Shown: piece after piece, positions 36,901 through 50,284 of the stretch
Layout of the letters: every line of letters starts with the position of its first letter
How positions within the stretch are numbered: position 1 is the first letter of the stretch
Origin: Xestospongia muta
Taxonomy: Eukaryota; Porifera; Demospongiae; Haplosclerida; Petrosiidae
DNA: 64,000 nucleotides
Assembly (NCBI GenBank): GCA_963693285.1
Contig: OY848917.1
Location: 23,628,245 to 23,692,244 of the forward strand
Reading direction: 5' to 3'
Notes under the pieces: generated by a model
What the model was told of the DNA's origin: nothing
The model's database searches: none
What the model saw: the letters and a program-made list of their open reading frames with translations, nothing else
Translations under genes and position numbers: made by a program

Positions 36901-39900
36901 TCAATTACAAGGTTCACAAAATAGAGTGTGTTTACCTAGTACAAGCTGGAGTGGATACCAAACTGAGTGTAAAATTATGGAATGTCCAGAACTTATAGCA
37001 CAACCTAATTCAATTATTGTACAGAGGTGTTCAAGTATTCTCAATTCAACATGTCTATTAAGCTGTATTCAAGGATTTTATCACAATAATGGTGAACTAT
37101 TTCAACAATCATGTTTGTTGAAAAATGGTATCACTGAATGGAGTGAGCCAGTAGAGTGCAAAGGTATGTGATTATAAATGTGTATAATATTTTTATTTGT
37201 CTTAGAAATTGATGTTTGTGATCCTAATCCATGTGGATTGGGTAACTGTTCCGTAACTGATGAAAAAACACCATATTGTTCCTGTCCTGGTAATTTTTAT
37301 TCAGGAAATACTTGTGAAGAAGTCAGGCTAATTGTGTCTGATATACCAATTCTATCAGTTAATCAACTGTCCTCACCAATTTTATTGTATTCTTCCCCTC
37401 GTTCAACTCTCAATATAACCATTTCTACACAACCACATGTTCTTTTGTATCCAAGTAACAAGATTTCAATCAATTATCCTAATGAACAGACATCTTTACA
37501 AATTAAATCCACTTCACCTGAAATTGTTAGACTACGTTTTCAATTAGAAACTACTGAAACGTATGAGCCAGTTAATGATCAAATTGTTGTTGCATCTTAT
37601 GACAATGTAATTGGTCATTATTTTAATGATGCTGAGAAGGGAATACTCAAAGAAGGTTGCTGTCGTTTTGACTGGAATTTTCCTGATTATTTCTGCTCAA
37701 ACCCAAATCATTTGGTTACGTTATATTCCTCCTGTGGTTGGATGAGAAATGAGCGAAGAGCATTATCAGATGGGATTATTATCATAGAGTATGGTATGTT
37801 TAAGGTTCCTCTTTCTATAGTTGGTATCGATATAACACTCTCAGATGAAAACATTGCCATTGACTATAGTAATGAAGGTGGAGCATGTGAGCGTTGCTCT
37901 ACAAGAGAAAGAAATTGTCATTCTCATATTCCTACAACTGAAGATGTACGTGATATGTTAAAGCTTCAAGCATTAGAAAAAACATTTCTAAGATGGTCAG
38001 CAGCTATTTTTCCTTCATCAATTACCGTTAGCATTCCTGTGAATACAACAAAACAAGCATTTTTACGGACAGATTACTATGCAAAATTAGTCACAAGACT
38101 TGATTCACTTGATGAATGTGTGAACTTAAGTCCTATTATTGTAAACAGTTCAGGTCTTGACTATGTCATAGCAGTATCATCTGATCTTTCAATTAGCTAT
38201 AACAATAAGACTATTTCATTTGTTCACTTACCTAATGATTATCCAGTATGCTTCATGAGGTCTCTTTGTAATGAAAACGTGGATTCTATTACAGCTGGAA
38301 TCACCAATTCTCTAAATTCAAAACTCTTGACTCATCCGGTATTTCAACAATATACTGAAAAAGGATGGAATATTAAGTTACGTTCAATTACTACATCAAG
38401 CTTCTTTCTTGGAATACGACAACCTACTGTGTACTGGGATGGAATTAGTGAAACCACTCTAAGACAATCTGCATATGATACATTATTGAATGTAAAACTA
38501 AGTGGAAAATTTCAAGAAAAATTCTTGACTGTAGCTTTCTTTTTTGTTGGCACATTCACTACTGTTAGTGGTAATGAAGATCCATTATCATGTTCTGTAA
38601 GGATTAAATTTTATTAGATGTTGATACAATATATATATTGCAATTTTTTTTGTATAGCTACCAGGTGAAATGAAAGGAAAGATGACAATACAAATCATAT
38701 CTGGTGCATGTGAACACACCAGTACACTTAATCTGCACTCTGACAATGGAAATGCTCTTTATGTCACTGAAGGTAAGCATGATGTATTTGTAATCAATTA
38801 TTTACTCTTATTCCCACATTTAGGTACCTGCAAAGATAGTACTGCTAAAGCTGGTGTTATGAGTACTCTAGATTTATCTCCTGTTCTCACTAATGGCATC
38901 TACAGTAACTATATTCACCTCTCAGGTACAGGATCATGTATGGTCAAAACTCATCTACAATTTAATAACTCACTGCAAATTAACAATGTTTCTTTGACTA
39001 GTACATGCTTGACCTTAAAAATCAATGAACTCAGTTTCCCTGGCCTTGTTTTTAAACTAGTACTTTTTCCTAACATTATTTCACTCATTCCTGGGAAAAA
39101 GATAAATGCCTTTCTTGAATCACATGTTAACAAAGGTTACGTTGAGTTAGGAAACTTTATAAAGCTTCTACCAAATTCGCAAAGACCAAGTATTGAGGCA
39201 ATAATGTTTGCTGATGAGGATGGTATTTTTAGTTTTTTAAATTCAGCTAATGTCTCACTATTTGATGCCCAAATTCCAACAGCAGTTAGCATTAATGATG
39301 ATGAAATAAACTTCTCAGCAACAGCAAACATTTTTCAAATAAACTCAGTAGACATAAGTGGTAAAGGAACTACAAGCAGAGAATGGAATTCACTACAGCT
39401 TAAATTAAATGTTGATACAAGTAAAGCATTATCTGAAAGCATGACTCAATATGCAAGAAATGAATTAAATAAACAAGCTGAAGAATCCGTAGACCGTATT
39501 TATGAGGCAAGACAGAATTTACTTGAAGCAAAAGTCAATGTTAACAATGCAAAGATCAAAGTCGCAAACCTTAAGAATCAACTAAAAAGACTTAAAGTAT
39601 TGCTAGAGAACAAAATGAATCTGAGAAAGGAAGTAAAGAGAGATAAAGATTTTCATGAAAAATATTTATATGATCTGTTGGAATCTTATTGGAATGCCTC
39701 TAACGAGCTCACTGATTCTATTGAAAGTGTTTGTCAAATTAAAGAATGTGATCAAGAATGCCGTGCAGGTGATATAGAGACTTTGTGCTTCACGCCCACC
39801 TTCATTTATGAGTCTAAAACGTGCTACTTCTATCTAACGAGGAAGAGCACAGTCAGTAAGAAAATGGAAATTATCAAATATATTTGTAGTTATGAAAGTT

Positions 39901-42900
39901 ATAATGATGCCTTTTCTTGGGACCATATTAAACAAAGTATTGTATTGACAATTGTAAATCCAATTGCAGGTATAATTAGTACCTTTTCTTCATACAAGAA
40001 AAAACAATGTCATCCTGTACCAAGAAAGGAGGAAATATGGGTCGATGCATATTTTTCAGAGACTTATGTTGAATCCAAATCTTGTGATGTTAAAAAGGTT
40101 GGCAATCAAGACATAAGAGGTTGCAATTACACATCTGATTGTGCAGTTTTAGTTGAAGATTCTATCTGCTATGCACTTAATGTCTACTGCTACACCAATC
40201 GATCACAATTAATTGAGCAGTTCGAGGAAGATAATGAAGACCTTTTACTTGAGATTGACCAGAGGAATTTTGCCTATCGGACAGCATTAAAAAATTTCAC
40301 TGATATCAGTTTTGAAATCTCATCCTTGGAATTAAAAAATCAATCTTTAACTAAAGAAATAATTTTAACATCTTCAATATTGCAGAGTGCTTTAAGAGCT
40401 GAAAACATTGCAAACACCAGCTATGTAAGTATCAAAAATGAAGAGGAACGAATGTATAGATTATATGAGTTTATTCAAAACAACAGTATTCTATTAGCAG
40501 TTCAATTTACTAGAATGTTCTTTGATGTTACTGTTGAAACACAGACACCAGTCTTAGTACCACTCCATGTTGTATATGAAGTACCTTTTCATAAAACCAG
40601 CCATGAAGTAATAGTTGTTGTTGATATATCTTCATCAGTTGATCTTATTCAAAAAACTATCTTTGACAACATTGCAGATGACATCATCGATAATATTTTG
40701 GAGATTAATTCTGTACGAAAAAGAAGAGATACTCACATCATATATCTGTCTGATATATTTAAACAAAACTGTGATCTACAGACAAAATTGCTACATTATC
40801 TAAATGAACTTAATAGCACACTCGAAGTAATTCATGAAAACACCATAGAAACACTTTCTTCAATAAGAAAAGCTAAAGATAATGCAGAAATGAAATATCA
40901 AACTACTTTAAAGGTTCTTATGGAAATTAAAGCCAATGCTTCATTTATAAATCTTCTAGAACAAAAAGAATACACTTTTTATCAGAATCAAATGGACATT
41001 TTTAATGCAATGCTAGACAGAGTCTCAGAAGCAGAGGTCTTGGAATGGAAGACAAACATGGAAGATATACATAATGGAAGTGTAGCTTTTTTTGGTCAAA
41101 AGTGTTATAGCTTTAGTGACTGTCTTAAAATTGCTTTGAAGAGCCTTCAACAATTGCTGTCTGGAATATCTAATACTAATGCAATGTCCATTTTTGAATC
41201 AGTTTCCAAAATACAACAACCACTGCTAATGATTGCTAGTAATGGTTCTCAAAATTACAGTCAAATTAGTTCTGTTCTAGCTGAGACAATTGAAATAACG
41301 CAATCTTTAGTCAACTTAGACTATTGGTGTACACCTCCTCCAGAAATATCTGAACAACCAGAACATGTAATACATATACAATCTGGTAATACACTCAACC
41401 TCAATTGCAAAGCTCATTCCATTCTACCTTTGACATATGTATGGAAGAGAAACAACAAAACCATTCCTTTTGCAATCTCAGGAAGTCTTGTAATACAAAA
41501 CATAGACATATCACATTTAGGTGTTTATCAATGTGAAGTAAGAAATGCTGTTGGACTAACAAAGAGTCAACAATCTATTGTGTATGTTTACAAACTCCCA
41601 AGCTTCACTAAACACATCAAATCAGTGTCAACTATACAATATAATGATGCCTACTTTATATGTGATGTTAGTGCTTATCCAGTGCCAGTCTATGACTGGT
41701 TCTTCAGACCAAATGCTGTAACTCCTTGGAGTATCATTCAAAATGAAAACAGGAGTCTTTTGTATATTACAAATGCTACTTATGCAAATGAGGGACAGTA
41801 TCGTTGTAATTCTTCAAATGATTTTGGTTCAATTGTATCTAAAGTAGCCAATCTCACTGTCCTATCAGGGAGCCCAGTTGAAATAAGTTACCATATAGAG
41901 TGCACCTACAAAGCACAGACATCTTCAAAACACTCTATGAGGAATGAAAGACAAGCTTTTTTAGCAGCAGTTAGCAAAGTATTGAATCTGATGACAACAC
42001 CTGTACTAAACATAACATTCAATGATGATTATGTTATTAGTTTTGAACTTCTAGCACCAAAAGTATCATCAATCAATAATGCTGAAAGATTGTTTAATGA
42101 CACCCAGAGAAGTCTCAGTGAACTCTACAAGGCTAAAATAGCCATAGAGTTATCCTTCAATAACATCAGTAATCCAATTGTATTTATCAGCAGGAAAAAG
42201 ATGTATACAGTAAATGTTAAAAGTATTAAAGTGGACCCTCTTTTATTCAAATGTCCAGTTGGATATGAATTTGATTTAACTGATCTTGCTTGTGGTAAGA
42301 TGAAACTAGTTTACGCTTACTGCTAATGAATTTATTGTTTTTATTCTGTTCTATGTAGTTGGCTGCAAACGTGGTTATTATTGGAATGGTTATGTCAAAG
42401 AGACATTTCGACCAAAACCTGGTGTAATGTTAGAAATGAAATATCCTACTTGTTCTTTGTGTGACAAAGGATCATTTCAAAATGAGAAATCTGCTGCTAG
42501 TTGTATTCAATGCCCAACAAACTATTCCACTACAATAAGTGGCTCTAAATCAAGAAGTGATTGTCAAAGTATTAAAGTCAACTCTATAATATAGTTATAA
42601 AGTTTAACCATTTACTTGTACAGAGCTATGTCAACCTGGTACATATTCCTCTACTGGTTTTGAACCTTGTTTACCATGTCACTTGGGATATTATCAATTA
42701 AGATATGGACAGACATCTTGCATTCCATGTGTTCATGGAGCTAACATAACAGCCTGTAGATCAAGTAAGTAAGGTTTAGTTATAAATGAGGTTTATAAAT
42801 TGAAATCAGTATTTTGTGAGGCCCATCATTATTCCTATACTGGACTCAAACCTTGTCTATCATGTCCAAGGAGTTATTATCAACCAGCAGAAGGACAACG

Positions 42901-43944
42901 TTTGTGCATTCCATGTCCTCCAAATACAAATATAAGACAATGTTTACCAGGCTAGTGTCATGTTATCATAGCATATCATTATATGTCATGTCACCATAGA
43001 TCCCTGCAGTCAACCATCTTATAAAGGACCTTGTTATGGGGACATTTCTAGATATTTTTATAATACAAAAAGTAGCAAATGTGAAGTTTTTAGTTATGGA
43101 GGATGCTATGGCAATAAAAACAATTTTATCAACAAAGCAGACTGTGAAGAACAATGTTTTTGTAAGTTGACAATGAAGACTTCTGATTATTAAGTACTAT
43201 TATAATCAATTCAACAGCTACTTGTACTCTACCACCTGATAAAGGAACTTGTTATGGTGACATTCCTAGATATTTCTATAATACAACCAGTGCAAAATGT
43301 GAAATCTTCAGTTATGGAGGATGCTATCCAAATAAGAACAATTTCCAGAAACAACATGACTGTGAACGTCATTGTAAATGTGAGTTTAAAGTTTGTTACT
43401 AATAATTTCATCTATTTTCGTTGTAGTTTGTCCACCCACGTGCACTCCAGATTTTTGCAAAGAAAATTTTGGAGCTATGTGCTCTTTGTGAGTTCATTTT
43501 GTGGTGCATTACTGATTAACTTAAAATTCATCTCACAGATTGCCATTCCCAAGCAGTAACAGTTCCTGTCCTGGTGGATGTGTCATTTCCAGTTGTCACG
43601 CTTGTTATTATGCTGTAAATAAACTTTCATTTCCTTCAAAGGCAATGTCATGTCCTAAGTGTTCTGACAATAGAAATCGAATTGATGGGGCATGTATAAG
43701 TGAATGGGGTCAATGTGTTAATAAGGCTCTGAATGTGACTTCTGTAAGTATAGTTATAAAGTTAATGCATGTATTCTTTAGTGGTAAACAAATTGTGATA
43801 CTAACAGCTTTAGCAAAATGTTATAATAATCTTTTATATATTAGAATCTTTGTTGCTTACAATCTGTAATGTGTTTCTGTTTAGATTTCTCCTGAACAAA
43901 GGATACTTGACAACTACCATTGTTATGGATATCCTTGCTCCTAA
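33976..43944 (+). CDS. Copy D: intact secreted EMI/EGF/CCP/Ig/Kunitz mosaic protein
   Basis: Twenty-two exons: 33976-34067, 34126-34230, 34286-34389, 34444-34551, 34605-34733, 34895-35029, 35081-35206, 35256-35381, 36429-36563, 36617-36739, 36795-37163, 37206-38596, 38658-38772, 38824-42294, 42359-42568, 42624-42764, 42810-42950, 43000-43161, 43218-43379, 43427-43487, 43539-43743, 43885-43944. They total 7671 nt, about 2556 residues, with no internal stop. Layout is that of copy B with three differences: one 141-bp ephrin-receptor-like exon is missing, intron 8 is 1047 bp instead of 91, and the protein ends at TCC TAA. The EMI-like exon 2 reads [11 protein letters not shown] and differs sharply from E. 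The RKRR site is at 40716-40727 and the Ig pair at about 41330-41875. The intron at 42951-42999 is GC-AG. Both Kunitz domains have Tyr at P1; the second has GTC where others have GPC. Confidence 0.88.
34126..34389 (+). other. EMI-like domain of copy D
   Basis: Exon 34126-34230 encodes [19 protein letters not shown] and SRCS; exon 34286-34389 encodes a Tyr-rich stretch and [15 protein letters not shown]. The first exon is the site of exceptional divergence from copy E. Confidence 0.55.
35382..36428 (+). other. Expanded intron 8 of copy D
   Basis: This 1047-bp intron replaces a 91-bp intron in B and A. It contains a perfect 22-bp palindrome caccaaatatatatatttggtg near 35904-35925, a small hairpin (actgagga with tcctcagt) near 35959-35981, and inverted arms around 36060-36127. 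Copy E has the homologous 1077-bp intron (51691-52767) with several indels, so the insertion predates the D/E duplication. Confidence 0.6.
39822..40085 (+). other. Variable Cys-bounded cassette of copy D
   Basis: The cassette lies between YESKTC and DVKKVGNQ, with a hydrophobic stretch ([17 protein letters not shown]). It is nearly identical to E and very different from A and B. Confidence 0.7.
43000..43379 (+). other. Two Kunitz/BPTI domains of copy D
   Basis: Exons 43000-43161 and 43218-43379. Six cysteines are present in each, with [11 protein letters not shown] and [11 protein letters not shown]. Both frames are open. Confidence 0.88.
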
Positions 43945-45427
43945 GAACAATAAGGCAGTGACAATTAAACTATAAAAATTTTGCTACTTAATGTAAATGT
44001 AGTTTACTCTTTTAAGACTGATATTTATCTTGCAATTTACCTTACAGCATACACATTTTTGATACTTTGTAGACACTTTGAATATAGTTTCATTTTGTAG
44101 TAGAAAGTTGATGAAATTTTTGAAATTCACTAAAATATTTAAAATTGATATCCTCTGACTTATATATTGCTTAATTAAGTCCATATTTAAAGAAACAAAC
44201 AATACTGAACTGAATTTCCATATGGCAGTCAATGATAATAACAGTGTTGAATTAAACAAATTATGCTTAAATATAGTGGTAAGTTCCAATTATAACATGT
44301 AAAGGCAGTGTCTAGTTCAGTCATACTATGGCAGCCCTCTTTATAATCTGTCCTTTTTTAATATCACAATTACTATACCCTCCCTATCACATAGACTAAT
44401 AACAAATTATTAAGACTCTGTATTTTGCCATAGTCTGGAGGAGCTAAACTACATTTTCAATGATGTGAGAACAAATTTTATTAAAACATCCTATCAATAT
44501 ATTCTAGTAAATCACAGTGTAAAGAAGTTTTAAGAACACACATTGTGTGCTTTAGATCTAGCAGACCTACTTTTTGGAAAGACCTGAGGGCAATTGTTAA
44601 AAGTATAGACATATTAGTTAAATGTGGGGATAATTGACTAGTCAAACATATGTCTAATATTCAAAACTTGTCTTCCTTAGTACGAAATATCTTCTGACAC
44701 TATAGATGAAGCCATTGTTATACAACAATCATGTTTAGCAAGTCAACTTATGATAAAAAATTGTTGTTTAAGTCCAAGACAGGGAAATCTGCTTCAGTCA
44801 TCTTATATTAATAATTATATAATTATATATAATTAATTTTTTTGATAGACTTGATGTTATATTAATTTCAGTTTATGTAGTCTCACAAAGCACTAAACCA
44901 TAGTGAAAGTGATTTGAAAAAAGTTAAGAATAATTACAAAGTCACCATTGTATATGATTCACACAAAACGAATTCCATGTCAATGATTGTGGATTCAACA
45001 ATAGCCAAAAAGAATTACTTCTTTATTATAATGTAGCTATAACCCTTAATTCCATATCTTAATGTTGTTGTCTTGAAGTTCAATTCTTTACAAACCATCA
45101 TGGCATGCACTACAATCATTCTCATTCTCCACCTTTAGTTAAATGTACTACCCATACATGGCATAGTTGATTGATCATGCAAGTGTCTTATAATCAATAT
45201 TTAACTTGCCTTCTTCAGTAAGAAATATGACATTATTTCTGACACTTTGATGAAGTCATGGTTACACAAAGATCATTTTAGTAAGTTAGTTTGAGATACT
45301 TCTGCTGCCAATTGCAGGACATACAATTAAGGGTAGTTACGTCCAATTTCTAGTTGTTTTTTGTTTAGGCTAGTTGGTCTGTCTGTTTGGCAGCTTTTAA
45401 TGTTGTTTTCCCACATCCACTTAACAA

Positions 45428-45536
45428 CTTGAACCAGCTCTATTTGTATTTGTATGTAGCTATGGTCTTCTTGGCTCTGGTCTGGAGCCATGAAGACCAT
45501 AGCTAATGCATACAAGTACAATACAGCTGGTTTAAG
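45428..45536. repeat. Long near-perfect inverted repeat (hairpin)
   Basis: The left arm, cttgaaccagctc through agctatggtcttcttggctc, pairs with the right arm, gagccatgaagaccatagct through cagctggtttaag. The inner 20 bp have one mismatch, and the total is about 109 bp with a loop of a few bases. It could be a MITE or a hairpin RNA precursor; the sequence alone does not decide. Confidence 0.6.
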
Positions 45537-46849
45537 TTATATCACCATCAGGTGATTATAATTGTTATTGTTCAAGCATGGTTGCACATCAATACATTCA
45601 AGCAATGTTGAAGCAAAAACAGTCTAAGTAACAGCTGAAAAGTATGGCTGAGCAGGTTTCATTGATGTCAAAGAAGAATACAACTTTGAATGGTTTTTGG
45701 GGGGAGAGAGTGAGGAAAAGAACTGTGGATAGAGATGAGTGTGATGATGAGTTGTCTTCTAAATCAGCCCAGGGTAATCTTTGTATAAAGCAATTATAAA
45801 TTTACAAACATAAAATAGACTTAAAGCCCACATTTTAATTCTTTAGCATTAAATGTTACACAATCAATAGTCATTTGGAATTTTTGGCTAGTTGTAATTT
45901 TAAGAAATTTTCAGACACTGGCAAATTGTCCTTTTGAATCTCTGATTGACCTCTAAAGGTGTGGCAAAACTGGCTGGGAACTCCTAAGATAGAATATGTA
46001 TAAAAACGTTGTTTTTATTGTTCAATTTTGAGGTCTGTTTTTAATTGATATATGATCCAAATCAATAAGATATAGTCCTTGTATGGTGATCAATATACAA
46101 AACTTCATAAAAGCTCATAAGGACCTCATAAATCTTACAAAAGCAACATTCCCATCTTTATTTTGTGTATCATAATAAGAGTTTACATTATGACTACAAT
46201 TGAAAAATTTATTTTTAATATAATACATAACATATATAGAAGACTATGTTTACTAGCACAATGTTACTATAAGAGCTATTAAATAGGAAAGCTGTATGAC
46301 AGACACTTACACTGACTGTTATAAAAACATTGATGAATGATAAATATCTCAAGCAGATAGATAAAATGATAAAGGGAGTCAAAAATGGATACAGGATGAA
46401 CTTGATGAACTAGTTAGGTTTATGAATATCGTAACTGATTATATTACAGCTAATAATATATGGGTCTGTTTAGTCATTTAATGTTTATCTACTTTGGATT
46501 GATCTTTTAGCCAACATATTTGCTCTGCTCTATTCAACAATGTTTCTTAATACAACTACATGCTTAATTAAATCTTTATTTATGTTTCCATCAAACTTTG
46601 ATCTGTTGATCCACTAGGAAATACATTAGTTATACTCTTTTTCAGAGGATCCATCCCTTGACTATCATTCTACTTTACACAACCCATTAACCATACTTAA
46701 TAAAATATTATTGACCCAAAAGGTCAGACTATATATTATTTTAGGATTATATAACTGTTATGGTAATGGCCTACACACTTATTATCATCTCACCAATTAA
46801 ACTACTAACACATAATTAGTCTATATAATATAGCATCGTTATCTACAAC

Positions 46850-47640
46850 GTGGTACATCTGCCTCTGAGATTTTGGAGTCCTCTGTTTGAGCGCTATTGC
46901 TGACGTCCACTTCCACACATTTTTGCAATGTGACCTTTTTTAAGACATACGTGATTCTCCTAGTCTCTGAAAAAACAAGTTTGAGCTATGTGCTGACCTC
47001 CACATCTGTAGTAATTCTGATCTGGTTTTGTCTTTTGCTGCTGCATTTTCTAAACTGTCACTATTGGCTTTTGTTCAAGTTCTTCCTTAATTTTCAAATT
47101 ATTCTCAGCTGCTTCTAATCCTTGAGCAACCTCAAGCGTTTTGGCAAGAGTCAAATCTGTTTCCGATAAGAGACGCCTCTGCATTTACAGGGTAAATTAA
47201 TGCCACAAACTAATCTGTCTCTTAATGTTTTGTCTGGCTTATCTTCGAAATTACAAAATTCTGATAATTTCCTTAGTCCCGCTACAAAAGCGCAATAATT
47301 TCATTCGATTGACAAACTCTAGAATTGAAACGTTGAACTATCTCCAACCATCTTGGGTGAAAATGTTCTCTCACTAACTTGACTGGATCCTCTTAAGATA
47401 GATCTGAGGGCTTCATTGGAGTCGACAAATTTCTAATTAATTGATATGTGGTAACTCCACAAATGTTAAGAAGAATGGCACGTTTCTTCACTTCAATTCC
47501 AATATCATTTGCTACAAAATACATGTCCCATTGTTCTCTCTATGGAAAGAATTCTCCCATCTGCTGTGTTTAGCCATTTTAACTTTTCTTTTTTCCTCAT
47601 GGTCCTCTATCTTCTTGACCTTTTGTCATTGACTTCTCTA
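46850..47640 (-). mobile_element. Ty3/gypsy retrotransposon gag relic
   Basis: Minus-strand pieces, in order from 47640 down: a segment with FVANDIGIEVKKRAILLNIC and LVREHFHPRWLEIVQRFNS; then AGLRKLSEFCNFEDKPDKTL with RDRLVCGIN; then RRLLSETDLTLAKTLEVAQG; then Cys-rich knuckles (YYRCGGQHIAQTC and HVCLKKGHIAKMC). This is the standard capsid-to-zinc-knuckle order of Ty3/gypsy gag. Frameshifts, in-frame stops and loss of the first Cys in the knuckles show it is inactive. No flanking LTR or pol was found. Confidence 0.75.
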
Positions 47641-48729
47641 TAGAAGATACCTCATGGTCTTGTGGTTTTGTGACCTGTGCTCGTAGATTCCTCTTCTGAC
47701 CCTTCGTACTTTGCCCTCGTGTGACATATTGACTCAGTTATAATAAATATAATAATTATGTTGACATATGGTGATTAAATATATATATCATCTATGCTAA
47801 GATCTTGTTCTTAAAATATTTATAACATCTATGTTAACATCTGATGATCAAAATATATATAACATCTATATTAACATCTGATGATTAATATATATATATA
47901 GACATCTTAACAAACAAATACAAGCTGTCAGATGTTTATACAGCTCAATGCTAACACATGGATGAATGAACAGATGGATAGATATCACGAAAACACTGAT
48001 AGAATACAATAATAAATGATGAAGAGAAATAAATATAAAATCAATTTGATATGCGAGTTGAGTGTATGTATATTTGTTATCATAACTGGTTTTATTAAAG
48101 CTAAATGTACAAAAGAATTATTAAATGATATAACAGCAATACCTAACTATCTATTGAGTTACATATTGTGAATAGATAATGGACATACAGAGAAATGAAA
48201 TTAGAAACTGATATTGATGTCTTCAAATCTACCATTTGTTTGTTAACTCATAAAAATTGTCCATTGCTCTGGTATTCAATCAATGTTTATCTACTTTGGA
48301 TTGATCTAACAGCTATAATCATTCTTTGTATTAATAAAGAATCAAGTTGGGAGATTAATATCTAGCCAGTGAACATCTGTGCCACTCATAAATGAATTGA
48401 CAGTTATGAATGCTGACTGAGATATCAAACATTACAGATTGATATGCAGATGAATAACATGGATAATTAAAAAATTGCATTATTTGATAACACTTTAAAA
48501 AGACTACTGGTAGATCAGTCTGTTTTTCTGATGGTTACAACAATTATTGTTATTGTAATTGATCCTTCCACTTATATTCTCTATTCCTTTGTCAATTCAT
48601 ACATTTATTTATCTAACTATTTGTTCTTATGTCAACTTAATAACCTATTTATCTATTTCCTGTTTACATTACTATTCCAAATAAATTGATATACAAATAG
48701 TTTCCATATAATCAGATTGATAGAGAAAT

Positions 48730-48950
48730 ATTTGTTGACATCTGGTGATTAATATAAATAACATCTATGTTAACATCAGGTGATTAGTATTTACAACAAC
48801 TATGTAACATTTGGGAATTAATATATATATATATATTGACTATGTTAACATCTGGTGATTAGTCTTTACAACATCTATGTAATATTTGGGGATTAATATA
48901 TATGTATATAACATCTATGTTAACATCTGGTGATTAATGTATAAAAAAAT
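48730..48950. repeat. Minisatellite with unit near aacatctatgttaacatctgg
   Basis: Five to six degenerate units with gattaatatatata spacers. They are related to the arrays at 32680-32900, 47755-47905 and 49805-49900. Confidence 0.65.
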
Positions 48951-50217
48951 TTTAACAAACAAATACAAGCTGTCAGATGCTTACACAACTCAATGTTAAT
49001 ACATGGATTAAAGATCAATGGATAGATAACACAAAAAGTCAGATAAAGTATAATAATATATGAGGAAGAGAAATAGATATAAAATAAATTTGAAGGGCTA
49101 GTTCACTTTATGTGTGTATATGATAACATAGCTTGTTTAACTAAAGCTAAATGTACAAAAAATTGTTTAAAATATTTAACAGCAATACCTAACTATCGAT
49201 TCAGTTACATATTGTGGGTAGATAATAGACTGATAGATAGATAGAGAATGGAAACTAGAAACTGACAATGTTGTCTTAAAATCTATCATTTGTTTGTTAA
49301 GCCATAAAAGTTGTCTATGTTTCTGTCTATTCAGTCAATGTTGGATTGATCTAATAACTATAATTGTCCTCTTTATTTATCACTAAATTGTCACTATTTT
49401 ATTAAATGATCAATCCATCTATCTATCCATCCATTACACCATTTATCTATTTATTATTTATTAATCTAAATGGATACCATGGCCTTTTGTAAATCTCCTT
49501 TTGAGTGCTTCAGAAAGAAAACTTAGTCAGTCCATTTTTCTATTCTTCTGCTAATTTTTACCTATCATTTGCTATCATTCTATAACATAATGCTTTTCTC
49601 AATCAATGTTCCTTCCACTTATATTCTCTATTCTTTTGTTAATTCATACATTATTTATCTAATTGTTTGTTCTTATGTCAACTTAATAACCCATTTATCT
49701 ATATAATTTGTCTCATATTGTGTCAATCTATTTCCTGTTTACATTAATATTCCTGTATAGATAATATATTGATATATAAATAGTATCTATGTAATCAGAT
49801 TGATAGGGAAATCTTTGTTGACACTGGTGATTAATATATATAACATCTATGTTAACATTTGATAATTACTATATATAACATCTATGTTATATTACACCAT
49901 ATATCTATTTATTATCTATTAATCTAATTGGATGCCATAGCTTCAGAAACGAAACCTAGTCAACTGTCAGGTATATAGATAGAATGATTTAAGGATATAT
50001 GTTGGAAGTATCATTACTGTTTAGAAGACATTGTCCCGACCTGTTTAAATTAATACATTTGGAATAAAACCATATTGTCTTAAATATAAATAGTATATTA
50101 TAGCCACTAACTTAAAAAAGCCAGCTACTATCTTTTTAAAAGGAGATAACCAAGATAATAATTTTTTTATTCTTAAATTTATAATCAGACTGACTATACA
50201 TGAGCATCCGCTTGAGT

Positions 50218-50246
50218 GGGCGGTCTCTAAACTATTCACTATATAA
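50218..50246 (+). promoter_or_regulatory. Core promoter of copy E: GGGCGG box and TATATAA
   Basis: GGGCGG is at 50218-50223 and TATATAA at 50240-50246; the start codon is at 50285. Sequence from the box onward matches D closely; sequence before it does not. Confidence 0.6.
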
Positions 50247-50284
50247 TAACAAGACAGCCATTGCATGATATCTGCGTTGCAACC

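Larger units (their letters stand above)
43945..50217. other. Spacer between copies D and E
   Basis: No cellular gene was seen. The 3' flank to about 46050 matches those of B and E. A strong hairpin lies at 45428-45536, a dispersed-repeat copy at about 46130-46430, an antisense gag relic at 46850-47640, and minisatellites at about 47755-47905, 48730-48950 and 49805-49900. Homology to the 5' flanks of B and D begins only at the GGGCGG box at 50218. Confidence 0.5.

Noticed and set aside
38670..42326. Treating the long continuous frame as one exon
   Set aside because: It contains a proper 51-bp GT-AG intron (38773-38823) whose equivalents in A and B are not in frame, and its end runs past a good donor at 42295.
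46897..47118. Plus-strand open frame in the D-E spacer
   Set aside because: It is antisense to the Ty3/gypsy gag zinc-knuckle region.
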